DNA of 64,000 bases from CAWCAL01 sp963695075. GTDB taxonomy: Bacteria; Actinomycetota; Acidimicrobiia; Acidimicrobiales; CAWCAL01. The notes beneath the pieces are model-generated. The model saw only the letters and a list, made by a program, of their open reading frames with translations. It had not been told where the DNA came from and did no database searches. Position numbers and translations under genes: made by a program. How positions within the stretch are numbered: the stretch's first letter is position 1; each line of letters starts with the position of its first letter. The stretch lies in contig CAVOFR010000003.1 of the NCBI GenBank assembly GCA_963695075.1, forward strand, positions 682,001 through 746,000. The letters run 5' to 3'. Positions 18,647 through 27,465 of the stretch are shown here, in pieces.

Positions 18647-19188
18647 CCACGACCGTCCCGACACCGACTGGCACATCACAGGAGTCCCTCACCCAGGTGC
18701 TCGAACCGGTCCGCCAGGGACTCCTCGACGACGCCAAAGCCGAAGCCGATCGGATCGTCTCGGCCGCAACCCGCGACGCCGAAGAAGTCTTCGCCACCGC
18801 AACCGCCGAAGCCGATGCTGCCGTGGACCGGGCCAGCCACCGAGCCGAGGTCTCGGCCCAGACGCACGCTGACCAGGTTCTGGCCCGGGTTCGAAACGAC
18901 GGGCAGCGCCTCGTCCTATCCGCACAGGAGGGACTCCGACAGCAGCTGATCGACGAGGTCCACACCGCGGCCCGAGGACTGGTAGAGCATCCCCGCTACC
19001 CCGCGCTGTTGGACCACCTCGAGTCTCAGGCCCGCGGCCAGCTCGGCGACGATGTCCTCATCGACCGCGACCCCGAGGGCGGCCTCGTCGCCGTCGCGGG
19101 CTCTCGCCGAGTCGACTACCGCCTGTCTGCCCTCGCCAGCCGGGCGCTCGAGGCCCTCGCCGACGAGGTGGCCGAGCTGTGGACCTGA
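18643..19188 (+). CDS. A/V-type ATPase subunit E
   Basis: Peripheral-stalk subunit of 181 residues: a long N-terminal Ala/Glu-rich helix (residues ~20-105) and a C-terminal globular domain ending DYRLSALASRALEALADEVA. It would pair with the 150-residue stalk protein. The next gene starts inside its last codons. Confidence 0.8.
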   Translation: MTTTVPTPTGTSQESLTQVLEPVRQGLLDDAKAEADRIVSAATRDAEEVFATATAEADAAVDRASHRAEVSAQTHADQVLARVRNDGQRLVLSAQEGLRQQLIDEVHTAARGLVEHPRYPALLDHLESQARGQLGDDVLIDRDPEGGLVAVAGSRRVDYRLSALASRALEALADEVAELWT

Positions 19189-20909
19189 GGTCCGACACCG
19201 GTCGGGTGGTGAGGGTCAATGGACCGGTCGTGCACCTCACAGGCCTCGACGACCTCGTTCGTTTCGAATACGTCGAGGTCGGCCGCCGGCATCTCCCGGG
19301 CGAAGTGCTCACCGTCGACCATGACCGAGCCGTCGCCGAACTCTACGAATACAGCGGGGGTCTCAGCGTCGGCGAACCGGCCTGGGCCAGCGGCCATCCC
19401 CTGACGATCGAGCTCGGACCGGGGCTACTCGGCGGCATCTACGACGGTCTCCTCCGCCCCCTTGCCGATGCCGAGGAGTTCCTCCGGCCTCGCGGCCTGA
19501 CCCGCCCCTCGACTGGCAGCCACCACTTCCAGCCCCATGCCGAGACCGGCGCCGACCTGCAGCCGGGAGATCTGCTCGGCACCGTACGTGCCACCGACAC
19601 TCTCGACCACCTCGTCATCGTTCCCCCCGGCGTCGCCGGCGCTGTTGACCACATCGCCTCGCCGGGCAGCTATGACTCGGCCGACACCATCGCCACCATC
19701 GCCGCGATGCCGATCACGCTGACCAGCGAGTGGCCCATCCGTCACCCCCGCCCGTACCGGCGACGCCGACCCGACCGAGCCCCGTTCTTCACCGGTCAGC
19801 GGGTACTCGACATCGTCGAACCCATCGCCAAAGGCAGCAGCGCCACGGTCATCGGCGGCTTCGGTGAAGGCAAGACGATGCTGCTCGAGCAGCTGGCCAA
19901 ATGGGGCGACGCCGACATCATCATCTACGTCGGTTGCGGTGAACGAGGTAACGAATTGGCCGACCTCATCGAGGAGCTCACCCAACTGACCGATCCGGGG
20001 ACCGGCCGCTCGCTCGCCGAGCGCACGATCATCCTGGCCAACACCTCGAACATGCCGGTCATGGCCCGCGAGGCCAGCATCTACACCGCCGTCACCCTCG
20101 CTGAGTACTTCCGCGACATGGGTTACCACGCCGTCATCATCGCCGACTCCACGTCCCGCTGGGCCGAAGCACAACGCGAACTGGCGAGTCGCACCGGTGC
20201 CATTCCCGCGGAGCAAGGCTACCCCGCCGACCTCCCCGCCTCGCTGGCCGCGTTCTATCAAAGAGCCGGGCCGGTCACCACCACGGGAGGACGGGACGGG
20301 ACCGTCACCATCGTCACCTCCGTGTCGCCCCCCGGTGGCGACCTCACCGAACCCGTCGCCGCTCACACCCAACGCTTCGTCCAAGCCGTCTGGGTCCTCG
20401 ACCGCGACCTCGCATATGCCCGGCACTACCCCGCGGTCAGCTGGCGCACGTCGTTCTCGCGCGACAGCGACGCCGTCGCGCGCTGGTATGCCGCCAACGG
20501 CGACCCGGACTGGGTCGCTCGCCGCTCACGCCTCCAGTCACTCCTCGCCGAATCCACGCGACTCCAAGGCATCGCCGACCTCGTCGGCCTCACCGCCCTT
20601 CCCACCGATGAGCGGCTCGTTCTGCTCGGCGCCCGACTCGTGCGCGAAGCCTTGCTGCAACAGAGCGCCCTCAGCGACAACGACGCCTCCTGCTCACTCC
20701 CGAAACAGACGGCCCTCTCTCAAGCTGTCCTCGATGTCCACGACACCGCCAAGGCCCTCGGCCAAGCCGGCACACCCGCCAGCGTGATCGAGGACTTCGA
20801 CTTCGGACCCCTCCTCCGAGCCAAAGACACCACCGGCCCCGATGACGCGGGCGCCGTCGCCGCCATCACAGCCGATCTCCTGAAAGCCATGAAACGACTC
20901 TCGACATGA
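19179..20909 (+). CDS. A/V-type ATPase catalytic subunit A
   Basis: Catalytic ATPase subunit of 576 residues. The P-loop reads GGFGEGKT near residue 226, rather than the common GPFGSGKT, but the GxxxxGKT pattern is kept. Catalytic Glu is in VGCGERGNELADLIEEL; DSTSRWAEAQRELASRTGAI and PAEQGYPADLP are also typical. GTG at 19179 overlaps the end of subunit E and fits the N-terminal strand VVRVNGPVVHL. It is probably the ATP-hydrolysing or synthesising core of an H+ or Na+ rotary enzyme. Stop overlaps subunit B by 4 bp. Confidence 0.93.
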   Translation: MDLRSDTGRVVRVNGPVVHLTGLDDLVRFEYVEVGRRHLPGEVLTVDHDRAVAELYEYSGGLSVGEPAWASGHPLTIELGPGLLGGIYDGLLRPLADAEEFLRPRGLTRPSTGSHHFQPHAETGADLQPGDLLGTVRATDTLDHLVIVPPGVAGAVDHIASPGSYDSADTIATIAAMPITLTSEWPIRHPRPYRRRRPDRAPFFTGQRVLDIVEPIAKGSSATVIGGFGEGKTMLLEQLAKWGDADIIIYVGCGERGNELADLIEELTQLTDPGTGRSLAERTIILANTSNMPVMAREASIYTAVTLAEYFRDMGYHAVIIADSTSRWAEAQRELASRTGAIPAEQGYPADLPASLAAFYQRAGPVTTTGGRDGTVTIVTSVSPPGGDLTEPVAAHTQRFVQAVWVLDRDLAYARHYPAVSWRTSFSRDSDAVARWYAANGDPDWVARRSRLQSLLAESTRLQGIADLVGLTALPTDERLVLLGARLVREALLQQSALSDNDASCSLPKQTALSQAVLDVHDTAKALGQAGTPASVIEDFDFGPLLRAKDTTGPDDAGAVAAITADLLKAMKRLST

Positions 20910-22348
20910 CAGCCCGACCCGCCACCGTGCCGAGCCTGGTCGCCCCGATCGAGGTCACCGCCATCGACCGGGTCGACGGGCCGCTGCTGTTCGTCAGCGG
21001 AACCGACGGTGTCGGGTGGGACGAGTACGTCGAAATCCACATGGCCAACGGCGATACCAGACACGGCATCGTCATCGACGTCGACAACGACGTCGCCCTC
21101 ATCGAAGTGCTCGAAGGCACCGACGGCATCGGCGTGCGCCGCAACACCGTCGCCTTCAGCGGAGCACCACTCCAGATCCCCGTGACCGAACGATGGCTCG
21201 GCCGAATCGCCAACGGACGGGGCGACCCGATCGACGGTGGCCCTCCCATCGTCGGATCACATCGCCGACCCATCTCCGGCGCCGCGATCAACCCGGCCCG
21301 TCGCGACGTGCCCAAGGACTCCGTGCTCACCGGTATCTCGGCCATCGACGGTCTCGCCACCCTGGTCCGAGGCCAGAAACTGCCCGTCTTCTCCATCGGA
21401 GGGCTTCCCCACCTCGAACTCGCCGTCCAGATCGCGGCCCAAGCCACCGTCGAAGGTGCGGAGTTCCGTGTCATCTTCGCCGGTATGGGGATCACCAACC
21501 CCGATGCCGACCTCGTACGTGCCGTCCTCGAGGAACGAGTCGGGGTCGGCCAGGCCGCCTTGTTCCTCAACACTGCGGATGACCCCACGATCGAACGAAT
21601 CCTCACTCCCCGGCTGGCGCTGACCGTCGCCGAACACCTCGCGTTCGATCTCGGCCACCATGTCCTCGTCATCCTCACCGACATGACGAGCTACTGCGAC
21701 GCCGTCCGCCAACTCTCCGCGGCCCGGGGTGAAGTCCCCAGCCGTCGCGGCTACCCCGGGTACCTCTTCAGTGACCTCGCCAGCATCTACGAGCGCTGCG
21801 GACGGCTCCGAGATCGCCCGGGATCAATCACCGAACTACCCGTCGTCACCATGCCCGCCGGCGACATCACCCACCCCGTCCCCGACCTCACCGGCTACAT
21901 CACCGAAGGCCAGATCGTCCTCTCGGCCGAGCTCCACGCCCGCAGCATCTCCCCGCCCATCGACCCGCTGTCGTCGCTGTCCCGTCTGATGCGGCGAGGC
22001 GCCGGCCCCGGACGTACCCGAGACGACCACCTGGCCATCGCGGCCCAGGTCGTGGCCCTTCTCGCCCGAGCCCGACAAGCCGGAGAACTGGCCGAGCTCA
22101 TCGGCCTCGACGCCCTTTCGATGACCGAGCAGCGCTACCTCGAATTCGGCCACCGCTTCGAAATCGAGTTCATCGACCAGGATCCGCACCAGCTCCGCAC
22201 CCTCGACACCACCCTGGATCGAGCATGGGCCATCACCAGCACGCTGCCCGCTCGGGAGCTCACCATGGTCACGGCCGAACAGCTCGAGACTCACCGGTCG
22301 ACCGAGGCACGCCAATCCCACGTCCCCACCCCGAAGAGCGCTCCATGA
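20906..22348 (+). CDS. A/V-type ATPase subunit B
   Basis: Non-catalytic nucleotide-binding subunit of 480 residues. It lacks a P-loop, as expected, and has GRIANGRGDPIDGGPPIVG, VLTGISAIDGLATLVRGQKL, LTDMTSYCDAVRQLSAARGE and SRRGYPGYLFSDLASIYERC, all standard for subunit B. It overlaps subunit A and subunit D by 4 bp each. Confidence 0.93.
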   Translation: MTARPATVPSLVAPIEVTAIDRVDGPLLFVSGTDGVGWDEYVEIHMANGDTRHGIVIDVDNDVALIEVLEGTDGIGVRRNTVAFSGAPLQIPVTERWLGRIANGRGDPIDGGPPIVGSHRRPISGAAINPARRDVPKDSVLTGISAIDGLATLVRGQKLPVFSIGGLPHLELAVQIAAQATVEGAEFRVIFAGMGITNPDADLVRAVLEERVGVGQAALFLNTADDPTIERILTPRLALTVAEHLAFDLGHHVLVILTDMTSYCDAVRQLSAARGEVPSRRGYPGYLFSDLASIYERCGRLRDRPGSITELPVVTMPAGDITHPVPDLTGYITEGQIVLSAELHARSISPPIDPLSSLSRLMRRGAGPGRTRDDHLAIAAQVVALLARARQAGELAELIGLDALSMTEQRYLEFGHRFEIEFIDQDPHQLRTLDTTLDRAWAITSTLPARELTMVTAEQLETHRSTEARQSHVPTPKSAP

Positions 22349-22965
22349 CCGCAAGAACCGACACCCGAACCCGAGCTGCACGGCTGCAACTCACGGCCAG
22401 ACTCGATCTGGCGAGCCACGGTGCCGACCTGCTTCACAGCAAGGAAGAAGCACTCCGACGCGAACGAATCCGCCTCGAAGGACACGTCACCCGCACGAAG
22501 AACCGATGGGAGCACAGCTGCCGTGAGGCCTCGACGTGGCTCCTGCGAGCCCGAGCGCTCGGTGCCAGCGACGAGCTCGCCTCGCTCGTCACCAGCGAGC
22601 CGGCACCGGCCACGGTGACACCGCACTGGCAGACCTCCATGGGGATCACCTATCCGGGCAGCGTAGACACCACGGCGGGCCCCGAGCCGACGGTCACCTC
22701 GACCTCCGCTCTACGTCCGACCATCGACGCATTCCGCCTCGCCCTCAGCACCGCCGCAGATCACGCCTCGACCACCGCGGCTCTGACCCGACTCGACAAC
22801 GAACTGGCCGACACGCGGCGCCGACGCCGGGCCATCGAGCAGCGCCTCCTTCCCCGCCTCGAATCCACCCTCCACGACCTCGATCTCTATCTCGACGAAC
22901 AGGATCGCGACGATGCCCTCCGAGTCCACATCGCGACCGATCCAGACCGGACGGCCCGCCCATGA
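22345..22965 (+). CDS. A/V-type ATPase central-stalk subunit D
   Basis: Rotor shaft subunit of 206 residues: two long helices at the N-terminus (LLHSKEEALRRERIRLEG) and C-terminus (LTRLDNELADTRRRRRAIEQ) that form the coiled shaft. ATG at 22345 overlaps the subunit B stop. Its own stop overlaps the start of a single-domain USP gene, so a USP is translated directly with the ATPase. Confidence 0.88.
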   Translation: MTARTDTRTRAARLQLTARLDLASHGADLLHSKEEALRRERIRLEGHVTRTKNRWEHSCREASTWLLRARALGASDELASLVTSEPAPATVTPHWQTSMGITYPGSVDTTAGPEPTVTSTSALRPTIDAFRLALSTAADHASTTAALTRLDNELADTRRRRRAIEQRLLPRLESTLHDLDLYLDEQDRDDALRVHIATDPDRTARP

Positions 22966-23381
22966 TGAACCGGATCCTCGTCGCCGTCGATGACTCTCGA
23001 CCTTCGCTGACCGCCGCCGCACTGGCCATCGAACTCGCCCAGACACGACCCACCGAGCTCAACTTCGTCACCGCCACCGAACCAGGCACCGATGCCGGGT
23101 CCCTCCTCAGCCATGTCGCCGCGCTCGCCGCCGCCGCCGGCATCACCGCATCGGTCACCACCGCCGACGGCGGCCAACCCTTCGAGGCCCTCCTCACCAC
23201 TGCCCACAAGTGGGGAGCCGACGTCATCGTCATGGGCCGATCGGACATCCGCCGGCCAGGCGCGCCCTACGTCGGAAGCCAGACCGAACACCTCCTCGAA
23301 TTCACCGACATTCCCGTCCTCGTCGTCCCCGAACACCGACCCGACCCCACCACCCGGGGCGGCCAGCCAACCGACCGCTGA
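22962..23381 (+). CDS. Single-domain universal stress protein
   Basis: USP of 139 residues with ILVAVDDSRPSLTAA at the start and DVIVMGRSDIRRPGAPYVGS near the C-terminus; the ATP-binding glycines are partly replaced. The ATG overlaps the ATPase subunit D stop, which makes it the tenth gene of that operon. A role in tuning ATPase activity or monitoring energy state is plausible but only inferred from coupling. Confidence 0.85.
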   Translation: MMNRILVAVDDSRPSLTAAALAIELAQTRPTELNFVTATEPGTDAGSLLSHVAALAAAAGITASVTTADGGQPFEALLTTAHKWGADVIVMGRSDIRRPGAPYVGSQTEHLLEFTDIPVLVVPEHRPDPTTRGGQPTDR

Positions 23382-23405
23382 GCCGCGCGAACCGAAAGGA
23401 CCGAA

Positions 23406-23831
23406 ATGCAACCGAAGGAATGGCGGCTCCGACTCGGTCGGAGCATCTGGCATCGTCATCCGGGCGTCCGCTCCGACGATGAACTGACCCTCGGCGAGCG
23501 ATCCGCCGACCGGCTCCGCAACGGGATGGGCTCGTGGGCATTCGTCTTCACTGCCCTCGTCTTCATGACCGGATGGATGCTCGGCAACCGCAACATCGGA
23601 TTCGACCCCTACCCGTTCATCCTGTTGAACCTCATCCTCTCGTGTATCGCGGCGCTCCAAGGCGCGATCCTGCTCATCGCCGCCCGACGGTCCGATCAGA
23701 TCTCGGCCGAGCTCGCGACGCACGACTACACGACCAACCTCGAAGCCGCCGAAATGATCCGGGCCATCGAAACGATGACCACCGAGATCCACCAGCAAGT
23801 CCTTCCCTCCCCGACCGGCCGCCCCGACTAG
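23406..23831 (+). CDS. DUF1003 membrane protein
   Basis: Protein of 141 residues with two transmembrane helices (WAFVFTALVFMTGWML; PFILLNLILSCIAALQGAIL) joined by a short loop with NRNIGFDPYP, followed by RRSDQISAEL, the DUF1003 signature. Function unknown. It closes the ATPase operon, 25 bp after the USP gene. Confidence 0.85.
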   Translation: MQPKEWRLRLGRSIWHRHPGVRSDDELTLGERSADRLRNGMGSWAFVFTALVFMTGWMLGNRNIGFDPYPFILLNLILSCIAALQGAILLIAARRSDQISAELATHDYTTNLEAAEMIRAIETMTTEIHQQVLPSPTGRPD

Positions 23832-23866
23832 GACACGCGGGCCGTGACGACCTCAGGTCTCCGACG

Positions 23867-23995
23867 GTGAGCGGCACCCGCCCGGCCTCTCGGCCGCTGG
23901 CGGCGCTGTCGGTGGGAGCGCTCGGCGTCGTCTTCGGCGAAATCGGCACCAGCCCCCTGGATGCGTTCCGCGAGTCGTCGGCCGGCGGCGAGGCT
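23867..23995 (+). pseudogene. Truncated kup potassium transporter, 5' end only
   Basis: From a GTG at 23867 the frame reads LAALSVGALGVVFGEIGTSP then LDAFRES, the N-terminal signature of KUP potassium permeases (GVVFGDIGTSPLYA). Homology ends near 23990 and the frame runs into the antisense of the arsenic-cassette gene. The remaining ~600 codons are absent here, so the arsenic cassette appears to have replaced or split kup. Confidence 0.75.
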
Positions 23996-24009
23996 GCAGT
24001 CCAGGCAGT

Positions 24010-24249
24010 TCATTGCGCGGCCATGAGGAGTTGCTTGATCTGGTCGGCTGGTGGGACGCGGCCGGACAGCACGACTTCGTCGTCGATGACGAGAGCTGGT
24101 GTGGACATGACGCCCCATGACACGATCTCGGCGGGGTCGGTGACCTCGTCGATCTCGACGGTGAGGCCGAGTTCGTCGAGTGCGGCGTGTGTCAGCGTCT
24201 CGAGGTTCTTGCAGTTGACGCATCCGGTGCCGAGGATCTTGATGTCCAT
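24010..24249 (-). CDS. Thioredoxin-like redox-active disulfide protein
   Basis: Small protein of 79 residues with a CxxC site at residues 10-13 (GTGCVNCKNL) and cis-Pro in MSTPALVIDDEVV. Proteins of this family accompany ArsP-like permeases, and may reduce or shuttle metal(loid). AAGGAG precedes the ATG. It is downstream of the permease in the same direction. Confidence 0.85.
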   Translation of the reverse strand: MDIKILGTGCVNCKNLETLTHAALDELGLTVEIDEVTDPAEIVSWGVMSTPALVIDDEVVLSGRVPPADQIKQLLMAAQ

Positions 24250-24277
24250 GCTGGTGCTCCTTGTGGGTTGAAGATGG

Positions 24278-25336
24278 TCAGAGGATGAGATTGAACAGGA
24301 ATCCGATTGTGAGGATGCCGGAGGCGACCACGGCGACGTAGGTAGCGATCAGCTTGGGCATCAGGACACGGCGCAGCAGGATCATCTCGGGCAGCGATAG
24401 AGCGACGACGCTCATCATGAATGCGAGCACGGTGCCCATCGGCAGGCCCTTGTCGTGGAGGACCTCGACGAGTGGCAGTACGCCAGCAGCGTTGGAGTAG
24501 AGAGGCACGCCGACGAGCACGCCGATCGGGACGCCGAGCATCCCGGTGGCGTGTTGGGCAAACCAGTCTTCGGGGGCCCATCCGTGGATCACGGCACCGA
24601 CGCCGATGCCGACGAGCAGATATGGCCAGACCTTGCGCAGGATCGACGCGACCTCCTCGCGGCCCATCTGGATGCGGTCGTCCCACGAGAGGCCCTGTGC
24701 CGGGTCGATCGGCTTGCCGCGCAGCTTGGTCTCGAACACGAATGGTTCGACCCAGCGCTCGAGATCCAGCTTGCCCAGCACCATCCCGGCAGTGATTGCG
24801 ATGACCAACCCGGCGGTGATGTAGAAGGCGGTGACTTGCCAGCCGAACAGGCCGAACAGCAGCACGATCGCGACTTCGTTGACCATCGGGGAGGCGATGA
24901 GGAAACTGAGTGTCACTCCGAGAGGCACGCCGGCGGCGACGAAGCCGATGAACACGGGCACTGCGGAGCACGAGCAGAACGGGGTTGCCACGCCGAGCCC
25001 AGCAGCGGCGACGTTGCCGACTCCTTGTCGGCGACCGCCGAGAAGGGCACGGGTGCGTTCGACCGACATGAAGCTGCGCAGGAGGGTGACCACGAAGATC
25101 ACTCCGGTCAGAAGCAGGGTGATCTTGGCGACGTCGTAGAAGAAGAAGTGGACCGACTCGCCCAGCCGACTCTCCGGGTCGAGGCCGACGACGTCGTGGA
25201 TGGCCCAGTCCCAGAACTGCCGGTTGTAGTGGTACAGCACCCACCAAATGGTGGCTCCGGCCGCGACCGGCCCCCACCGCCGTATCGCTGAGCGCCCAAA
25301 CGGTTCGGCGAGTGCGGTCGTCTCCACCTCGCTCAT
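24278..25336 (-). CDS. ArsP-like permease (DUF318 / SO_0444 family)
   Basis: Inner-membrane permease of about 352 residues with eight or more helices. The Cys-rich signature TPFCSCSAVPVFIGFVAAGV followed by SFLIASPMVNEVA is typical of the ArsP/SO_0444 group, which exports organoarsenicals or Cu/Zn. I prefer the ATG at 25336 (MSEVETT) to that at 25363, because the latter abuts a palindromic operator. It is divergent from the arsenite exporter ACR3, which favours an arsenic role. Confidence 0.85.
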   Translation of the reverse strand: MSEVETTALAEPFGRSAIRRWGPVAAGATIWWVLYHYNRQFWDWAIHDVVGLDPESRLGESVHFFFYDVAKITLLLTGVIFVVTLLRSFMSVERTRALLGGRRQGVGNVAAAGLGVATPFCSCSAVPVFIGFVAAGVPLGVTLSFLIASPMVNEVAIVLLFGLFGWQVTAFYITAGLVIAITAGMVLGKLDLERWVEPFVFETKLRGKPIDPAQGLSWDDRIQMGREEVASILRKVWPYLLVGIGVGAVIHGWAPEDWFAQHATGMLGVPIGVLVGVPLYSNAAGVLPLVEVLHDKGLPMGTVLAFMMSVVALSLPEMILLRRVLMPKLIATYVAVVASGILTIGFLFNLIL

Positions 25337-25367
25337 TGCCGACTCAGCCCTTTCCGATGTCATCGTT

Positions 25368-25378
25368 TATCGACGATA
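25368..25378. promoter_or_regulatory. Palindromic ArsR-type operator
   Basis: TATCGACGATA is a perfect 11-bp palindrome; the longer ATCGT-N6-ACGAT at 25362-25377 overlaps it. It lies between the divergent ArsP-like and ACR3 genes, the expected place for the cassette's ArsR to bind. Confidence 0.5.
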
Positions 25379-25490
25379 GCCGATGGCCATTGTTCTCGCC
25401 AGGGGCGAAGGTCCACTTCTCGGTCGACCGGGCGTACCGGGTCCGGCCTGTTATCGTGCATCGTCGAACAGCGATGGAGGATTGGGACCC

Positions 25491-26597
25491 ATGGCGAGCG
25501 ATCTCACCACCGACACCCCACCACAGGACGCCGTGGTCGCGCAGCTGTCGATGCTCGACCGGTTTCTGCCGGTGTGGATCGGCTTGGCGATGGTGCTGGG
25601 AATAGGGCTGGGCAAGGTGTTCACGGGGCTCGACGACACCTTGGAATCGGTGAAGATCGACACCGTCTCACTGCCGATCGCGATCGGGTTGTTGGCGATG
25701 ATGTATCCGGTGCTCGCCAAGGTGAAGTACCGCTCGATCCGGACGGTGATCGAGCGCCGGTCGCTGGTGATGTCGCTGGTGCTCAACTGGGTGATCGGGC
25801 CGTTGCTGATGTTCACGCTCGCCTGGCTGCTGCTGCCCGACCTGCCCGAGTACCGCACCGGGCTCATCATCGTCGGCCTCGCCCGTTGCATCGCCATGGT
25901 GCTCATCTGGAACGACCTCGCCTGCGGTAGCCGCGAGTTGGCGGCGGTTCTCGTGGCCATGAACTCGCTGTTCCAGATCGCCGCCTTCGCCCTGCTCGGC
26001 TACTTCTACCTCGAACTCCTCCCTGGCTGGCTCGGGCTGGACACCAACGGCATCGACGTCACCGTGTGGGAGATCACCAAATCGGTCCTGATCTTCCTCG
26101 GCATCCCGCTCCTGGCCGGGTTCCTCACCCGAACCATCCTCGAACGCCGCCGGGGCACCCAGTGGTACGAAGAAGTGTTCCTGCGCCGCATCGGACCGAT
26201 CGCGCTCTACGGACTGCTGTTCACCGTCGTCGTGCTGTTCGCCCTCCAGGGCGACGCCATCACCAACGCCCCGTTCGACGTCGCCCGCATCGCCATCCCT
26301 CTGCTGATCTACTTCGCGGTGATGTGGACCGGTTCGTTCGCCGCCGGGCTGAAGATGGGCTTCCCGTACGACCGCAACACGTCAATAGCGTTCACCGCCG
26401 CAGGCAACAACTTCGAACTTGCGATCGCGGTCGCGATCAGTGTGTTCGGCGTGTCGTCGGGACAAGCTCTGGCCGGCGTCGTCGGACCCCTGATCGAGGT
26501 TCCCGCCCTCGTCGGCCTGGTGTACGTGTCGTTGTGGGCGCGCCGGCACTACTACCCGAACGATCCAGCACCAACCTCCCAAGGAACCCGCTCATGA
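25491..26597 (+). CDS. acr3: Arsenite efflux permease ACR3
   Basis: Arsenite/H+ antiporter of 368 residues with ten predicted helices. The conserved transmembrane Cys is in GLARCIAMVLIWNDLACG, and AAGNNFELAIAVAISVFG near the C-terminus is also characteristic. ATG at 25491 follows GGAGG at a workable distance and matches the family start. It overlaps the arsR start by 4 bp (ATGA). Confidence 0.93.
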   Translation: MASDLTTDTPPQDAVVAQLSMLDRFLPVWIGLAMVLGIGLGKVFTGLDDTLESVKIDTVSLPIAIGLLAMMYPVLAKVKYRSIRTVIERRSLVMSLVLNWVIGPLLMFTLAWLLLPDLPEYRTGLIIVGLARCIAMVLIWNDLACGSRELAAVLVAMNSLFQIAAFALLGYFYLELLPGWLGLDTNGIDVTVWEITKSVLIFLGIPLLAGFLTRTILERRRGTQWYEEVFLRRIGPIALYGLLFTVVVLFALQGDAITNAPFDVARIAIPLLIYFAVMWTGSFAAGLKMGFPYDRNTSIAFTAAGNNFELAIAVAISVFGVSSGQALAGVVGPLIEVPALVGLVYVSLWARRHYYPNDPAPTSQGTRS

Positions 26598-26962
26598 CCG
26601 CCACCTCAGCCAACCGTTCCAGTGCCCAGAAGGGTCGGCGTGCCGAGTCGGAGGAATGTCGTGTTCCACCGGCCGTCGATGGCCTGGCGCCACCACCCGA
26701 TGACGAGACACTCGCCGCGATGGCCAAAGCGGTAGCGCACCCTGCCCGGCTGTCAATCCTGCGACTGCTCAGCCATCGAGAAACCTGCGCAACCGGGGAG
26801 GTGGTCGCCAAACTCCCACTCGCCCAATCGACGGTGTCCGAACACCTCCGGATCCTGCGCGAAGCCGGGCTGATCCAGGGCGAGATCGAAGGACCGCGTA
26901 CCCGCTACTGCGTCAACGCCAGCGGTCTCGCCATCCTCAAAGCCGGCATCCTCGCGCTCTGA
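26594..26962 (+). CDS. arsR: ArsR family metalloregulator
   Basis: Repressor of 122 residues with a winged helix: VAHPARLSILRLLSHRETC, then PLAQSTVSEHLRILREAGLI. The classical ELCVCDL metal site is not present; only Cys in HRETCATGEV and in RYCVNASG could bind arsenite, so the sensing site may be of the variable ArsR type. It is co-transcribed with acr3. Confidence 0.88.
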   Translation: MTATSANRSSAQKGRRAESEECRVPPAVDGLAPPPDDETLAAMAKAVAHPARLSILRLLSHRETCATGEVVAKLPLAQSTVSEHLRILREAGLIQGEIEGPRTRYCVNASGLAILKAGILAL

Positions 26963-26974
26963 ACGCCGGAATCA

Positions 26975-27105
26975 GCGGAACGCTACGCCGATCGAGCAGG
27001 CCGAGGCCGCGTTGGCGGCCGTTTTCGTCGACGGCGAGCTCTGCTCCTCGGGCCGGTTCCCATCACGCGACGAACTGTCGGAGTGGGCGGGAACGACGGT
27101 TGTCG
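26975..27105 (+). pseudogene. arsD-like 3' remnant
   Basis: After the arsR stop an open frame reads AALAAVFVDGELCSSGRF then PSRDELSEWAG, which resembles the C-terminus of the arsenic metallochaperone ArsD (LVDGEV..GRYPSRDELAAWAG). The Cys-bearing N-terminus is missing and no start fits. It joins directly to the 86-bp repeat that follows. Confidence 0.55.
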
Positions 27106-27111
27106 CGGGTC

Positions 27112-27197
27112 ACGTCCTCCGGCTTCGCCGGCGCACTTCGTCCAACGCCATGTCCCTGGGTTGCACAGAAGCCAACCCACGAGGGAGAGCCGCATGA
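27112..27197 (+). repeat. 86-bp repeat shared with the excisionase leader (copy 1)
   Basis: Nearly identical (about four mismatches) to 63024-63109, where it is the leader, ribosome site (GAGGGAG) and start codon of the excisionase-like gene. Here the start codon is followed by unrelated sequence, so the leader has been separated from its gene. Confidence 0.85.
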
Positions 27198-27285
27198 ACT
27201 CGGCGACTCGCCGCAGATCATCGGCGGTCATGACCTACATCGTGATCTCGCCGTCAGCCACCGCCCGCACAAACGTCGCCTCGGC
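27197..27285 (-). repeat. 89-bp fragment of vapC
   Basis: Matches 31936-32024, inside the vapC toxin gene, with one mismatch seen. It begins exactly where the 86-bp excisionase leader ends. From 27286 to 27465 I see no recognisable gene. Confidence 0.85.
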
Positions 27286-27465
27286 GACATGCACGGCATC
27301 CGCTCCTTCCTACCTGACCAAGTCGGCGATCGTGTGGCCGGGATCGCCGAGACGCAGCTCGCAGCGCGGCGGTCCCTCACGTGATCTGGGCGGATCGCTC
27401 AGATCACGACGAACGGTCGGGAGCATTGGGGTCGCCCGTTTCGTGGGCCGCGGCGCGGCTGGTCG

